DNA of 21,675 bases from MADRE2 sp964397015 (GTDB taxonomy: Bacteria > Desulfobacterota > Desulfobacteria > Desulfobacterales > Desulfobacteraceae). The position numbers and the translations under genes were made by a program. The notes under the pieces were generated by a model. That model was not told the origin of the DNA, ran no database searches, and saw only the letters and a list, made by a program, of their open reading frames with translations. The DNA is taken from contig CAYNHL010000061.1 in NCBI GenBank assembly GCA_964397015.1, positions 1 through 21,675 on the forward strand, in the 5' to 3' direction. Shown here piece after piece: positions 1 to 7,277 of this stretch. Position 1 is the stretch's first letter. The number at the start of each line of letters is the position of its first letter.

Positions 1-585
1 TTTGAAATGGTGGCCAGGGAGGCCAGCCCGCCGGTAAGCCAGGAATTTGAGCTGTTCATGCGCGTAAACATTGGAAAGGCACAGTGAGACCTTCAACCCC
101 AGCTGGGCAAGCAGCGAGGTATCGATCCCGGGTTCGAACCGGTAAATATTTTTATCTGCCTGGTTGATGCTGCCTATTATTTCACCATCCAGAGAGATGG
201 GTGTTATGGCGATGGAGCCGATATCATACGCAGCATCCGGTGGTACCATAAAATCATAGTTGTGCATTGCGGTGTTGGCCAGGATCGGTTCGGGGCTGCC
301 GGCTGTGATATTGAAAAAATCGTTTTTGCTGATAAAACAGATAGATGTTTCCAATGCCTGGGATTGGGCAATGGATCGAACCTGAGAAAAGATGCTGCTG
401 GTTTCGATCACTGACAGCCAGGTATGGGGAATCGAGAATTTGATACTGATCTGGGTCAAAAGCCTTTCAAAGAAATCTTTGAAATCAAGAATGGACAGTA
501 TGCTCAATTCAATTTCGTGAAATTTTCTCAACGTATCTTCATTTTGCTGAAGTCGTTGTATCAATGCATCCGGGAGTTTATTCAT
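1..585 (-). CDS. GAF-like (DUF484-type) sensor protein, 5' part, runs off the left edge
   Basis: An open frame of 195 codons runs from an ATG at 585 to the window edge with no stop, so only the N-terminus is present. The product begins MNKLPDALIQRL, continues with a helical stretch (about 10-35) and then a mixed alpha/beta region (about 40-185) with the feel of a DUF484/GAF sensor domain. It has no signal peptide or membrane segment. Proteins of this kind often continue into a GGDEF domain (family knowledge), which cannot be seen here. No good ribosome-binding site precedes the ATG. The gene is codirectional with moaA but separated by 177 bases, so it is probably a separate unit. The last 15 or so codons before the edge do not show the expected start of a GGDEF domain. 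Coding status is fairly sure; the family is tentative. Confidence 0.6.
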   Translation of the reverse strand, partial: MNKLPDALIQRLQQNEDTLRKFHEIELSILSILDFKDFFERLLTQISIKFSIPHTWLSVIETSSIFSQVRSIAQSQALETSICFISKNDFFNITAGSPEPILANTAMHNYDFMVPPDAAYDIGSIAITPISLDGEIIGSINQADKNIYRFEPGIDTSLLAQLGLKVSLCLSNVYAHEQLKFLAYRRAGLPGHHFK

Positions 586-762
586 GGCCAGGTAATAATT
601 TAATATGCAGTGCATTATGTGTCATGAAAGACACCCTTGATCACAGTTGGACAAACAAAGATAAAATTGCCCGGTATCGCTTTTGTTTTATTCATGCCTT
701 CTGAGGAAAGTCAATATAAATCTTGAATTTCCGCTCTGTTCCGCCGGAGGAATTGATTGAGA

Positions 763-1746
763 TCAACCGCCAATGGAGGTCATGTGACTGATGGGGATAT
801 CCCTGGCATCCCTGTCATTGAGGGTATGGAAGGCTGGTTTGCGGGCAAGGGCACAAAGAATGACCTCTTTTAGTTCATCATCAGTTGCGCCTTCACGCAA
901 CGGGGTCAAGATATCTTTTTCATAATTGTGAAGCAGGCAGGGACGGAGAGTTCCACGGGAGGTCAGCCGCAGGCGGTTGCAGGTGCTGCAGAAATGTGAG
1001 CTGATCGGTGTAATGAATCCGACAACTCCCCTGGCATCTTTGAGCCTGAATTTTTTTGCCGGGCCGTCGTTGATTTCATGGGCCACAGGGGTCAGTATGC
1101 CATATTTTTTTTCAATGATATCCATGATTTCCCGGGTCAGCATCAGCCTGCTTTTTTCAATGGGGGTATCCCCCATGGGCATGTATTCAATAAACCGGAT
1201 ATGAAACGGATATAAAAAGGTCAGGTGGGCGATTTGTTCAATTTCATCATCATTGATTCCCTTGAGCACAACGGTATTGATCTTGATGGGGGAAATGCCC
1301 ATGTCATGGGCCATGAGGATGTTTTTTTTTACTTTGGAAAAAGCGTCCCGTTTTGTGATCTGTTTAAATTTTTCAGGGTTCAGGGTATCCAGGCTGAAAT
1401 TCATGCGGCGGATGCCAAACCGGAGAAGCCGGTCGATTTTGTCTTTTGACAGCAGTGCGCCGTTTGTGGTGATGGAAATATCTTTCAATGCTTCAATGGA
1501 GCACAGTTTTTCCAGAAAGGTCATTATGTCTTTTCTGGCAAACGGCTCGCCTCCTGTGATCCGGACTTTGGTTATGCCGGTTTGAGTGGCGATCCGTGTT
1601 ATGCGTAAAATCTCTTCATACCTGGCGATTTTTTCATGGGGAATGACGGCAAAAGGGTTGGAAGGGACACAGTATATACAGCGGAAATTGCACCGGTCTG
1701 TAACAGATATACGCAGGTAGTTGATGCGGCGGGGATCTGAAATCAT
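763..1746 (-). CDS. moaA: GTP 3',8-cyclase MoaA (molybdenum cofactor biosynthesis)
   Basis: Radical-SAM enzyme that, with MoaC, converts GTP to cyclic pyranopterin monophosphate, the first step of molybdopterin synthesis. The 327-residue product has the N-terminal 4Fe-4S motif CNFRCIYC (C19, C23, C26), the RITGGEPF SAM-binding motif, and the second C-terminal cluster motif (HFCSTCNRLR followed by a third Cys in RPCL) typical of MoaA. It ends in Gly-Gly, which the family needs for activity. Full length. Its ATG overlaps the cobA-hemD stop by four bases (ATGA), so translation is probably coupled; it is the last gene of the hemC unit. I considered the siroheme-modifying radical-SAM enzymes (AhbC/AhbD/NirJ type) because of the heme context, but the MoaA-type second cluster and terminal GG argue against them. 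Confidence 0.95.
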   Translation of the reverse strand: MISDPRRINYLRISVTDRCNFRCIYCVPSNPFAVIPHEKIARYEEILRITRIATQTGITKVRITGGEPFARKDIMTFLEKLCSIEALKDISITTNGALLSKDKIDRLLRFGIRRMNFSLDTLNPEKFKQITKRDAFSKVKKNILMAHDMGISPIKINTVVLKGINDDEIEQIAHLTFLYPFHIRFIEYMPMGDTPIEKSRLMLTREIMDIIEKKYGILTPVAHEINDGPAKKFRLKDARGVVGFITPISSHFCSTCNRLRLTSRGTLRPCLLHNYEKDILTPLREGATDDELKEVILCALARKPAFHTLNDRDARDIPISHMTSIGG

Positions 1747-3269
1747 GATTCAAAATATCCTGAAATGGCGGTTACAAGACCCGGAATGGTAAAATCCCGG
1801 GCTTCGATATCAACATGAAGACCGGCATTGCGGATAGTGTCGGAGGTAATGGGTCCTATGCTGGCAATACAGACCTGTTTTAAAAGTTTGTCTGTGTTCT
1901 TTCCCTGCAGGAGGGTCATGAAATTAGTTACCGTAGAGGAACTGGTAAAGGTCACTCCATCGATCTGTCCATTTTCGAGCATTTCAACCAGGTCGTTTTT
2001 TCTGGAATCATCCAGTATGGTTTCATATGCGGCAATATCGTCCACCACGGCTCCGAGCCTGACAAGTTCCTCGGGCAAAATGCTCCTGGCTTTCAAGGCT
2101 CTTGGTACCAATACCTTTTGATTGGTCATATCCATGGACGAAAAAGCATCGATGACAGATTCGGCCCGATAGGTCTCAGGCAGTATATCGCTTATAATAC
2201 CGTAATCGGATAGCCGTTGCTTGGTGACCGGGCCGATGCAGCCGAATTTAAGGTGTCCCAGTATCCTTACATCTTTTTCCATTTCAAAAAGGGTGTCAAA
2301 AAAGAATTTCACCCCGTTGACGCTTGTGAATACCAACCAGTCATAGGTGTCAATTTTATTGACAGCGGTTTTCAAAGCTTTATTGTCTTTTGGCGGCACA
2401 ATCTTGATAGTGGGGATTTCAATGCAGTGGGCCCCGAGTTCAGACAGCTTTTCAACAAGGTCGCTGGCCTGGGCCCTTGCCCGGGTGACAACAATCCGTT
2501 TCCCGAACAGTTTTGATGTGTCAAACCACTGCAGCTCGGACCTCAATTTGACTACCGGCCCCACAACAATGACGGCCGGGGATAACAGCTTTGCTTTTCT
2601 AACGGCCTCGACAATGTTATCCAGCTGACCTGTAACGGTCTGCTGGCGGGCTGTCGTTCCCCATTGAACCAGGGCTGCGGGCGTGTCTGCGGGCTTGCCG
2701 TTTTCCATCAGCCGGGTGACGATTTTTTCGAGGTTTTTTACCCCCATTAAAAAAACAAGGGTTGACCTGTTTTTGGCAAACAGATCCCATTGTATGGCAG
2801 AATCTTCCTTGGCAGGGTCTTCATGGCCGGTGATAAAACATACTGATGAGGCATGATCACGATGGGTGATCGGAATTCCTGCATAGGCCGGTGCTGCCAC
2901 GGCCGAAGTCACGCCGGGAATTATTTCAAATGCAATGCCGTGGGATAAAAGCATCTGGGCTTCTTCACCGCCCCGGCCGAAGATAAAAGGATCGCCTCCT
3001 TTGAGTCTTGCGACACTCAATCCCTGCTTTGCCTTTTCAACCAGCAGCAGGTTTATCTTTTCCTGGGTGAGGGTATGGTCACCGCCTTTTTTACCCACGT
3101 AGATGATTTGGGCATTCTGCCCTGCATGGGATAGAAGAGATGGTGACGCCAGGTAATCATATACCACCACATCCGCTTTTTGGATGCATGATCTTGCTTT
3201 AAGGGTCAAAAGTCCGGGATCCCCCGGGCCGGCGCCAATCAGATATACCTTTCCTGCTGTATTATTCAT
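1743..3269 (-). CDS. cobA-hemD: Uroporphyrinogen-III C-methyltransferase / uroporphyrinogen-III synthase fusion
   Basis: Bifunctional tetrapyrrole enzyme of 508 residues. Residues 1-250 are the SAM-dependent methyltransferase (CobA/SUMT), with VYLIGAGPGDPG near the N-terminus and the GGDPFIFGRGGEE motif; this part makes precorrin-2. Residues 258-508 are HemD, which closes hydroxymethylbilane to uroporphyrinogen III, with the conserved VFTSVNGV and TFTSSSTV patches. Together with HemC it carries porphobilinogen to precorrin-2, the precursor of siroheme, cobalamin and, in sulfate reducers, heme. I chose the ATG at 3269: the domain starts just after it, and it overlaps the last eight bases of hemC (ATGAATAA). 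The longer frame to 3326 lies inside hemC and adds unrelated residues. A GGAG lies about 11-12 bases upstream, with a small hairpin (GAGAA/TTCTC) between. Confidence 0.95.
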   Translation of the reverse strand: MNNTAGKVYLIGAGPGDPGLLTLKARSCIQKADVVVYDYLASPSLLSHAGQNAQIIYVGKKGGDHTLTQEKINLLLVEKAKQGLSVARLKGGDPFIFGRGGEEAQMLLSHGIAFEIIPGVTSAVAAPAYAGIPITHRDHASSVCFITGHEDPAKEDSAIQWDLFAKNRSTLVFLMGVKNLEKIVTRLMENGKPADTPAALVQWGTTARQQTVTGQLDNIVEAVRKAKLLSPAVIVVGPVVKLRSELQWFDTSKLFGKRIVVTRARAQASDLVEKLSELGAHCIEIPTIKIVPPKDNKALKTAVNKIDTYDWLVFTSVNGVKFFFDTLFEMEKDVRILGHLKFGCIGPVTKQRLSDYGIISDILPETYRAESVIDAFSSMDMTNQKVLVPRALKARSILPEELVRLGAVVDDIAAYETILDDSRKNDLVEMLENGQIDGVTFTSSSTVTNFMTLLQGKNTDKLLKQVCIASIGPITSDTIRNAGLHVDIEARDFTIPGLVTAISGYFES

Positions 3270-4191
3270 TTGAGAACAAATTCTCCAAAATTGATTTTCC
3301 ACCTTTGGCCAGCAGTATATCGGCAAGTTGCCCTCCCAGCTGGCCGGTATTTTCCAGTGGACCGCTCAGCTGGTTTTTCAAAAGCTTTGTGCCGTCCTCC
3401 GATGCAATCATTCCTGTCAATGTGATGTTTGAACCGGTGATTGTGCCAAAGCATGCCACCGGTACGTGGCAGCTGCCCCCAAGCTGTTTTAGAAATGCGC
3501 GTTCCCCTGAAACACAGATATTTGTTTCCCGGTGATCAAGGGGTTTTAGAATTTCATTTATGGTTGGGTCATCCTTGCGGGTTTCAATGCACAGGGCCCC
3601 CTGGCCTACAGCCGGTATCATCTGTGATTCTGTAAGATATTGCGTGATTCGTGCTTTTTGGCCAAGCCGTATCAGCCCGGCAGCGGCCAGGACAATGGCA
3701 TCGAATTCACCGGATGCCAGCTTCTCGATCCTTGTATCCAGGTTTCCCCTTATCGGTAAGAGGGTCAGGTCCGGCCTGAGATATTTGATCTGAGACGCCC
3801 GCCTGAGGCTGGATGTGCCGATTCTGGCGCCCTGGGGGTAATCGGATAGCTGTAGCCCTTTCCTGGATATCAGGACATCAAAGGGGTTTTCTCTTTGGGG
3901 CACTACCCCGATTGTCAAATTGTCCGGCAGTTCTCCGGGCATGTCCTTCATGCTGTGGACCGCCAGATCAATTTCATTTTCCAAAAGCCTTGTTTCGATT
4001 TCCTTGACAAACAGGCCCTTACCGCCGATCAGGGCCAGAGGGCGGTCGGTGATACGGTCTCCCTTGGTCTTGATGGTGATAATTTCAACGTTTTTGTCAG
4101 GATAAAAGGATTCAATCCTGGATTTGACAAAGTGTGCCTGCCAGAGGGCCAGCCGGCTGCCTCTTGTTCCGATGCGGATATTATCTGCCAT
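3262..4191 (-). CDS. hemC: Porphobilinogen deaminase (hydroxymethylbilane synthase)
   Basis: Polymerises four porphobilinogens into hydroxymethylbilane in the cytoplasm. The 309-residue product is full length and shows the family landmarks: IGTRGSRLALWQA at the N-terminus, HSMKDMP with the catalytic Asp at D83, GTSSLRR, RGNLDTR, and LGGSCHVPVA, whose C241 carries the dipyrromethane cofactor. The ATG at 4191 is preferred because family homology begins immediately; a GTG at 4209 in the same frame lies inside the zinc-ribbon gene. The stop of that gene is four bases upstream, and the start codon sits in the 3' arm of a perfect 7-bp hairpin. No strong Shine-Dalgarno sequence is visible, so coupling to the upstream gene is likely. 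Downstream it overlaps cobA-hemD by eight bases. Confidence 0.96.
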   Translation of the reverse strand: MADNIRIGTRGSRLALWQAHFVKSRIESFYPDKNVEIITIKTKGDRITDRPLALIGGKGLFVKEIETRLLENEIDLAVHSMKDMPGELPDNLTIGVVPQRENPFDVLISRKGLQLSDYPQGARIGTSSLRRASQIKYLRPDLTLLPIRGNLDTRIEKLASGEFDAIVLAAAGLIRLGQKARITQYLTESQMIPAVGQGALCIETRKDDPTINEILKPLDHRETNICVSGERAFLKQLGGSCHVPVACFGTITGSNITLTGMIASEDGTKLLKNQLSGPLENTGQLGGQLADILLAKGGKSILENLFSNE

Positions 4192-4206
4192 GGGATCAAC
4201 CCATGG
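4188..4206 (-). promoter_or_regulatory. Perfect 7-bp hairpin covering the hemC start codon
   Basis: Arms 4188-4194 and 4200-4206 (CCATGGG / CCCATGG) are perfectly complementary around a five-base loop. In the mRNA the hemC AUG lies in the 3' arm and the stop codon of the zinc-ribbon gene overlaps the loop. Ribosomes finishing the upstream gene would melt it, which would couple hemC translation to it. The structure is seen directly; the function is inference. Confidence 0.45.
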
Positions 4207-4432
4207 CACAGGAAGAACAACTGGTCGATGAGCAGCTGCTGCATCCGGATGCAGAGGAATTGGTTGTGACCTGTCCGTTCTGGCCGGATGATTTTGAAAT
4301 AAATCCGCAGGCTGACATCAGCCTGGATAAGTCGGGGCTTTTGCACTCAGGGCATTGAGGTGCGGTTCCTCCCATGACAAGGGTTTCAAAATTTTTATCA
4401 CATTTATTGCATTTGTATTCATAAATTGGCAT
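4196..4432 (-). CDS. FmdB-family zinc-ribbon protein
   Basis: Small protein of 78 residues. The N-terminus MPIYEYKCNKCDKNFE followed by CPEC is the zinc ribbon of the FmdB/CxxC_CXXC_SSSS family, with two CxxC pairs that should bind one zinc. The tail is Ser/Gly rich and carries a second set of Cys pairs (CSSC, CSSC), a common ending in this family. The role is not established; the founding member was named as a putative regulator of formamidase expression in Methylophilus. It is the first gene after a strong promoter and sits directly before hemC, so it heads the tetrapyrrole unit. An AAGGA lies six bases before the ATG. Identity as a family member is very likely; function is unknown. Confidence 0.88.
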   Translation of the reverse strand: MPIYEYKCNKCDKNFETLVMGGTAPQCPECKSPDLSRLMSACGFISKSSGQNGQVTTNSSASGCSSCSSTSCSSCAMG

Positions 4433-4443
4433 ATCAGGTCCTT

Positions 4444-4509
4444 AAAAAAAAGTAGTAAAGCTGACAGCTATATTATAATTACCCCTCTTCTTTTTTCAAG
4501 GGCTGTCAG
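4444..4509 (-). terminator. Terminator-like inverted repeat with distal U-run after the DHS-like gene
   Basis: Perfect 8-bp arms CTGACAGC (4509-4502) and GCTGTCAG (4468-4461) flank a 33-base loop and are followed nine bases later by eight Ts (4451-4444). The DHS-like stop codon lies in the first arm. The large loop and the gap before the U-run make it weak as a classical intrinsic terminator. The loop also contains the promoter of the next gene. Confidence 0.4.
4472..4499 (-). promoter_or_regulatory. Sigma-70-type promoter for fmdB-hemC-cobA/hemD-moaA
   Basis: TTGAAA (4499-4494), a 16-base spacer, and a perfect TATAAT (4477-4472). Predicted start of transcription is near 4465, giving a leader of about 33 bases with the AAGGA site before the zinc-ribbon ATG at 4432. 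It is the best match to the housekeeping consensus seen in the window. Confidence 0.7.
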
Positions 4510-5456
4510 GCCTCTATTTTTTCAATTATACCCGCTGCGATGAGGGGAATCATCAGCTCGTGGTGTCCTACCAGGCTGATACCTGTTCCTTTTCCACAGG
4601 TCGGGCGGTTGACCACATTGGTCATGGGGCGGTAATGACGAATAAAATCAAGGTTGACTGTCGTGAAACTGCCAGGCTTGAATCCCAGGTTTCTGGCCAG
4701 GGTGAGGGCTTTGAGAAAAACCTCCGGCAGGATGACTGCTGACCCGGCATTTATGAACACTCCCTGCTCAAGGCGGGCAATCATTGCGGTAAAGGTTTTG
4801 AAATCATTGTGGCTGGCCCGCCCGCAGGCCGCAGCGTCGAACCTGGGGTGCATGTGGATGATGTCGGTTCCCATGGCGACATGAACGGTTACAGGTATGT
4901 CTTGACGAGTTGCAGCCGCCAGGATGCTCGATTCTTTATGGGGCAGGCCGGAGTCAGCAATCATTTGCCCTACAGCCTTTCCGAGTCCACAGTCGTCTTT
5001 TTTCGAATTTTCAATAGCTTCATTTAGAAATTCGCTTGTCTCTTTTGCCATGCCGAAGCTGCCGTCATCGAGGGCCGCGGCCACATCCTCCGATGTCTGT
5101 CCAGTCATGGCTATTTCAAGATCATGGATAATGCCGGCACCGTTCATGGAGATCATGGAAAGGATTTTTCTGTCAATCAGGTCAATGACAACAGGGTTGA
5201 GTCCTGTCTTGATCACGTGGGCACCCATGGCAAAATAGGTGGGCCTGTCGTTTTCAAAGGCGTTGACAACGGCATCGATAACTTTCCGGATATCTTTCCC
5301 TGCCAGTATTGCGGGCAGGCTGTCCAGAAACCTGTCAATCCCGCCGCCCTTATGCCAGGGTGCGGCAAAATCCCGGATACCCATAAGGCTTTTCCTGTCT
5401 TTGATGGAATGGGTCGTGACCTTCGAGAAGTCGGGCCAGTTCAGGCGGTCATCCAT
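4506..5456 (-). CDS. Deoxyhypusine-synthase-like family protein of unknown function
   Basis: Cytoplasmic protein of 316 residues without signal peptide or membrane segment. I place it tentatively with the bacterial deoxyhypusine-synthase-like proteins because of the block GAGIIHDLEIAMTGQTSEDV and the following glycine-rich segment, which resemble the NAD-binding fold of that family. Other dense, conserved-looking patches are FAMGAHVIKTGLNP, HVAMGTDIIHMHP and the C-terminal GTGISLVGHHELMIPL. Bacteria do not hypusinate eIF5A, so the classical reaction is unlikely; known bacterial relatives include homospermidine-synthase-type enzymes. The active-site lysine cannot be assigned confidently by eye. 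Its ATG overlaps the gmhA stop by eight bases and follows a GGGAG seven bases upstream, so it is probably coupled to the sugar isomerase. Real gene: very sure; family: moderate. Confidence 0.6.
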   Translation of the reverse strand: MDDRLNWPDFSKVTTHSIKDRKSLMGIRDFAAPWHKGGGIDRFLDSLPAILAGKDIRKVIDAVVNAFENDRPTYFAMGAHVIKTGLNPVVIDLIDRKILSMISMNGAGIIHDLEIAMTGQTSEDVAAALDDGSFGMAKETSEFLNEAIENSKKDDCGLGKAVGQMIADSGLPHKESSILAAATRQDIPVTVHVAMGTDIIHMHPRFDAAACGRASHNDFKTFTAMIARLEQGVFINAGSAVILPEVFLKALTLARNLGFKPGSFTTVNLDFIRHYRPMTNVVNRPTCGKGTGISLVGHHELMIPLIAAGIIEKIEA

Positions 5457-6018
5457 GAAACAGCTCCCTTTCCGTCAGGTCGCACAGGATATGGCCAAGC
5501 AGCATGTGGACTTCCTGTATCCTGGCCGTAACGGTGGAATCAACGCAAAAAGATATGTCACACAGGTCTTTTAATGTGCCTGTGTTTCCTGAAAAGCAGA
5601 TAGTGGTCATTTCTTTATCTCTGGCGGTTTCAATACCGCTTATCACATTGGCGGAGGCACCGCTGGTGCTTATTCCCAGTGCAATATCGTTTTGGGATCC
5701 CAGCGCCTGTACCTGCTTTTGAAAAATATCGTCAAACGAATAATCATTGCCTATGCTGGTGATGACGGATGTATCCGTCGTCAATGCAAGTGCCGGCAGA
5801 GGTATCCGTTCCATCTGGAAGCGGTTGACAAATTCCGCGGCAATGTGCTGGCAGTCGGCCGCACTTCCCCCGTTGCCGAACAGCAGTATTTTCCCTCCCG
5901 CCCCAAAGGTTTTCGTGAACAGGGTCACGGTCTGCCGGATGGTGTCATCATGCCGGTTGAAAAATCGTTTTTTGGTATCGATGCTGTCGTTGACAATATT
6001 CTGGATCAAGGTTTTCAT
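5449..6018 (-). CDS. gmhA: SIS-domain phosphoheptose isomerase (GmhA type)
   Basis: Single SIS-domain protein of 189 residues, the normal length for GmhA, which isomerises sedoheptulose 7-phosphate to D-glycero-D-manno-heptose 7-phosphate for LPS core heptose. Visible motifs are FGNGGSAAD (residues 47-55), the Glu of AAEFVNRF (E62), ALTTDTSVITSIGNDY, STSG (117-120) and the C-terminal QEVH (H171). The close relative DiaA, which regulates DnaA, shares this fold and cannot be fully excluded. An AGGA about seven bases before the ATG supports the start at 6018; the stop of the TPR gene is 14 bases upstream. No other heptose gene (hldE, gmhB) is in the window. Its end overlaps the start of the DHS-like gene, hinting at a joint role. 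Confidence 0.85.
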   Translation of the reverse strand: MKTLIQNIVNDSIDTKKRFFNRHDDTIRQTVTLFTKTFGAGGKILLFGNGGSAADCQHIAAEFVNRFQMERIPLPALALTTDTSVITSIGNDYSFDDIFQKQVQALGSQNDIALGISTSGASANVISGIETARDKEMTTICFSGNTGTLKDLCDISFCVDSTVTARIQEVHMLLGHILCDLTERELFHG

Positions 6019-6032
6019 CGGGTATCCTGTAG

Positions 6033-7277
6033 TCAGTATCCGGATGCCTGCTGCTGCTGAGTGGCTTCCATTCTGGTCTGGATCTGATCGAGCCTTTCAC
6101 TGAACAAAGCATTGTCTGGCTCGAGGTCTGTGCTTTTCCTGGCAAAGGTCAGTGCAATGGGCAGGTTGCGATTCTGGCGTTCCAGGGCGGCAGCCGCTCC
6201 CGAAAGTGCCTGTGCATCTTCAGGATTTAGCTTGATGGCTTTTGTAAAAGCTTTGACAGCTTTTTCCAGTTCGCCGTTTTCCAGGTATATCATTCCCCTG
6301 GATCGATGGGCTGCTCCCGCATCCGGGTTGAGCCGGCAGGCCTTTTCAAGATGGTAAAGGGCTGTATCAGTGTCCTGTTCCTGGAGCAGCAGTGTGCCAA
6401 GCAGGTATTCGATTTCAAAGATTTTTTTGGAAATGGCATGGGCTTTTTCAAGACAGTCGATGGCCTGTCTGGTAGGCCGTGTTATGCTGTAGACCAGGCC
6501 GGTATTGTAAAGCACCATGAGTTCATCAGGGTTTATTTCAAGGGCTTTTTGAAACTGGTGTGCCGCTTTATCAAGGTCATTCATGACCCCGTAGCATACC
6601 CCGAGGCTGTTGCGCAGGTTGATATCGTCAGGGTCCAGTACCAGGCCCTTTTTATATTCCAGGCTTGCTTCCAGGCAGTGTCCGAGCTGGTATCGCCTGT
6701 CCCCGCATATGTTAAGGGAAACCGCATCGAAATGCATTATGGTGCCCGGTCCTGAAAACGCTGCATGATCAAGGGCCTTTACTGCGTTTTCAAACGTATC
6801 CTTAACCTTTTCGCCTTCACCTGCCGGACAGAAACTGATACCAGCGGTGAGCCGGGCACTGGATGCTGCAAAAAGATTTTTGCCAAGCCTGGTGATCCGG
6901 TCTGTTATTTCCCGGTCTGTTTCATGATTGAAAAAGGCCATTGCAAACACGTCATTGAAAACATGTTCCCAAATCCCCTGTTCATGTTCCGGCATGTCAC
7001 CGAAGGTGTCTTGAAACAGCCGGTTCACAATGGCAGGATCTGTCTGTTCTTCAGTTGAGTCCAAAGTGGTGATGTACAGCAGTGCACAGACGCAGCCGTT
7101 ATTCAAACCGGCCTGGCCGGCCAGCCTGCCTTCAAATTCAGTGAACGGGCCGGTCGTCGTGAAAAGATAGTCTGAAAAATACCTGTCCGGTGGGTGTGCC
7201 GGTTGATTTTTCGGGTCGGATTCCAGCTGCATAAAATTGATTTCTCTGGAGATGTACCTGGTAGATGCTGTTGTCAT
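6033..7277 (-). CDS. TPR protein with an apparent degenerate GGDEF N-terminal domain
   Basis: Soluble protein of 414 residues from the ATG at 7277, chosen because AAAGGA lies just before it and its ATGA overlaps the selA stop; a longer frame to 7367 runs into selA. Residues about 35-190 look like a decayed GGDEF domain: a strand GCVCALLYI, a central VFNDVFAMAFF where the GGDEF hairpin would lie, then LTAGISFCP and a C-terminal helix NAVKALDHAAFSGPGT resembling the end of that fold. The GGDEF signature is absent, so no cyclase activity is expected. From about 200 to 395 there are at least five TPR-type helix pairs (for example NSLGVCYGVMNDLDKAAHQF, ALEINPDE, AIKLNPEDAQAL), implying protein-protein contacts. 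The tail is Gln rich. The partner is unknown. TPRs are certain; the GGDEF-like reading is by eye. Confidence 0.8.
   Translation of the reverse strand: MTTASTRYISREINFMQLESDPKNQPAHPPDRYFSDYLFTTTGPFTEFEGRLAGQAGLNNGCVCALLYITTLDSTEEQTDPAIVNRLFQDTFGDMPEHEQGIWEHVFNDVFAMAFFNHETDREITDRITRLGKNLFAASSARLTAGISFCPAGEGEKVKDTFENAVKALDHAAFSGPGTIMHFDAVSLNICGDRRYQLGHCLEASLEYKKGLVLDPDDINLRNSLGVCYGVMNDLDKAAHQFQKALEINPDELMVLYNTGLVYSITRPTRQAIDCLEKAHAISKKIFEIEYLLGTLLLQEQDTDTALYHLEKACRLNPDAGAAHRSRGMIYLENGELEKAVKAFTKAIKLNPEDAQALSGAAAALERQNRNLPIALTFARKSTDLEPDNALFSERLDQIQTRMEATQQQQASGY

Noticed and set aside
586..762. Terminator of moaA and promoter of the leftmost gene
   Set aside because: Only short hairpins (GTGTC/GACAC near 620-635) without a T-run, and several weak promoter-like hexamer pairs (for example TTGACT with a poor -10) were found; none is convincing enough to annotate.
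763..1746. Reading the radical-SAM gene as a siroheme-to-heme enzyme (AhbC, AhbD or NirJ) because of its heme neighbours
   Set aside because: The C-terminal CxxC...C cluster motif and terminal Gly-Gly are MoaA features; the SPASM-type Cys pattern of the heme enzymes is absent.
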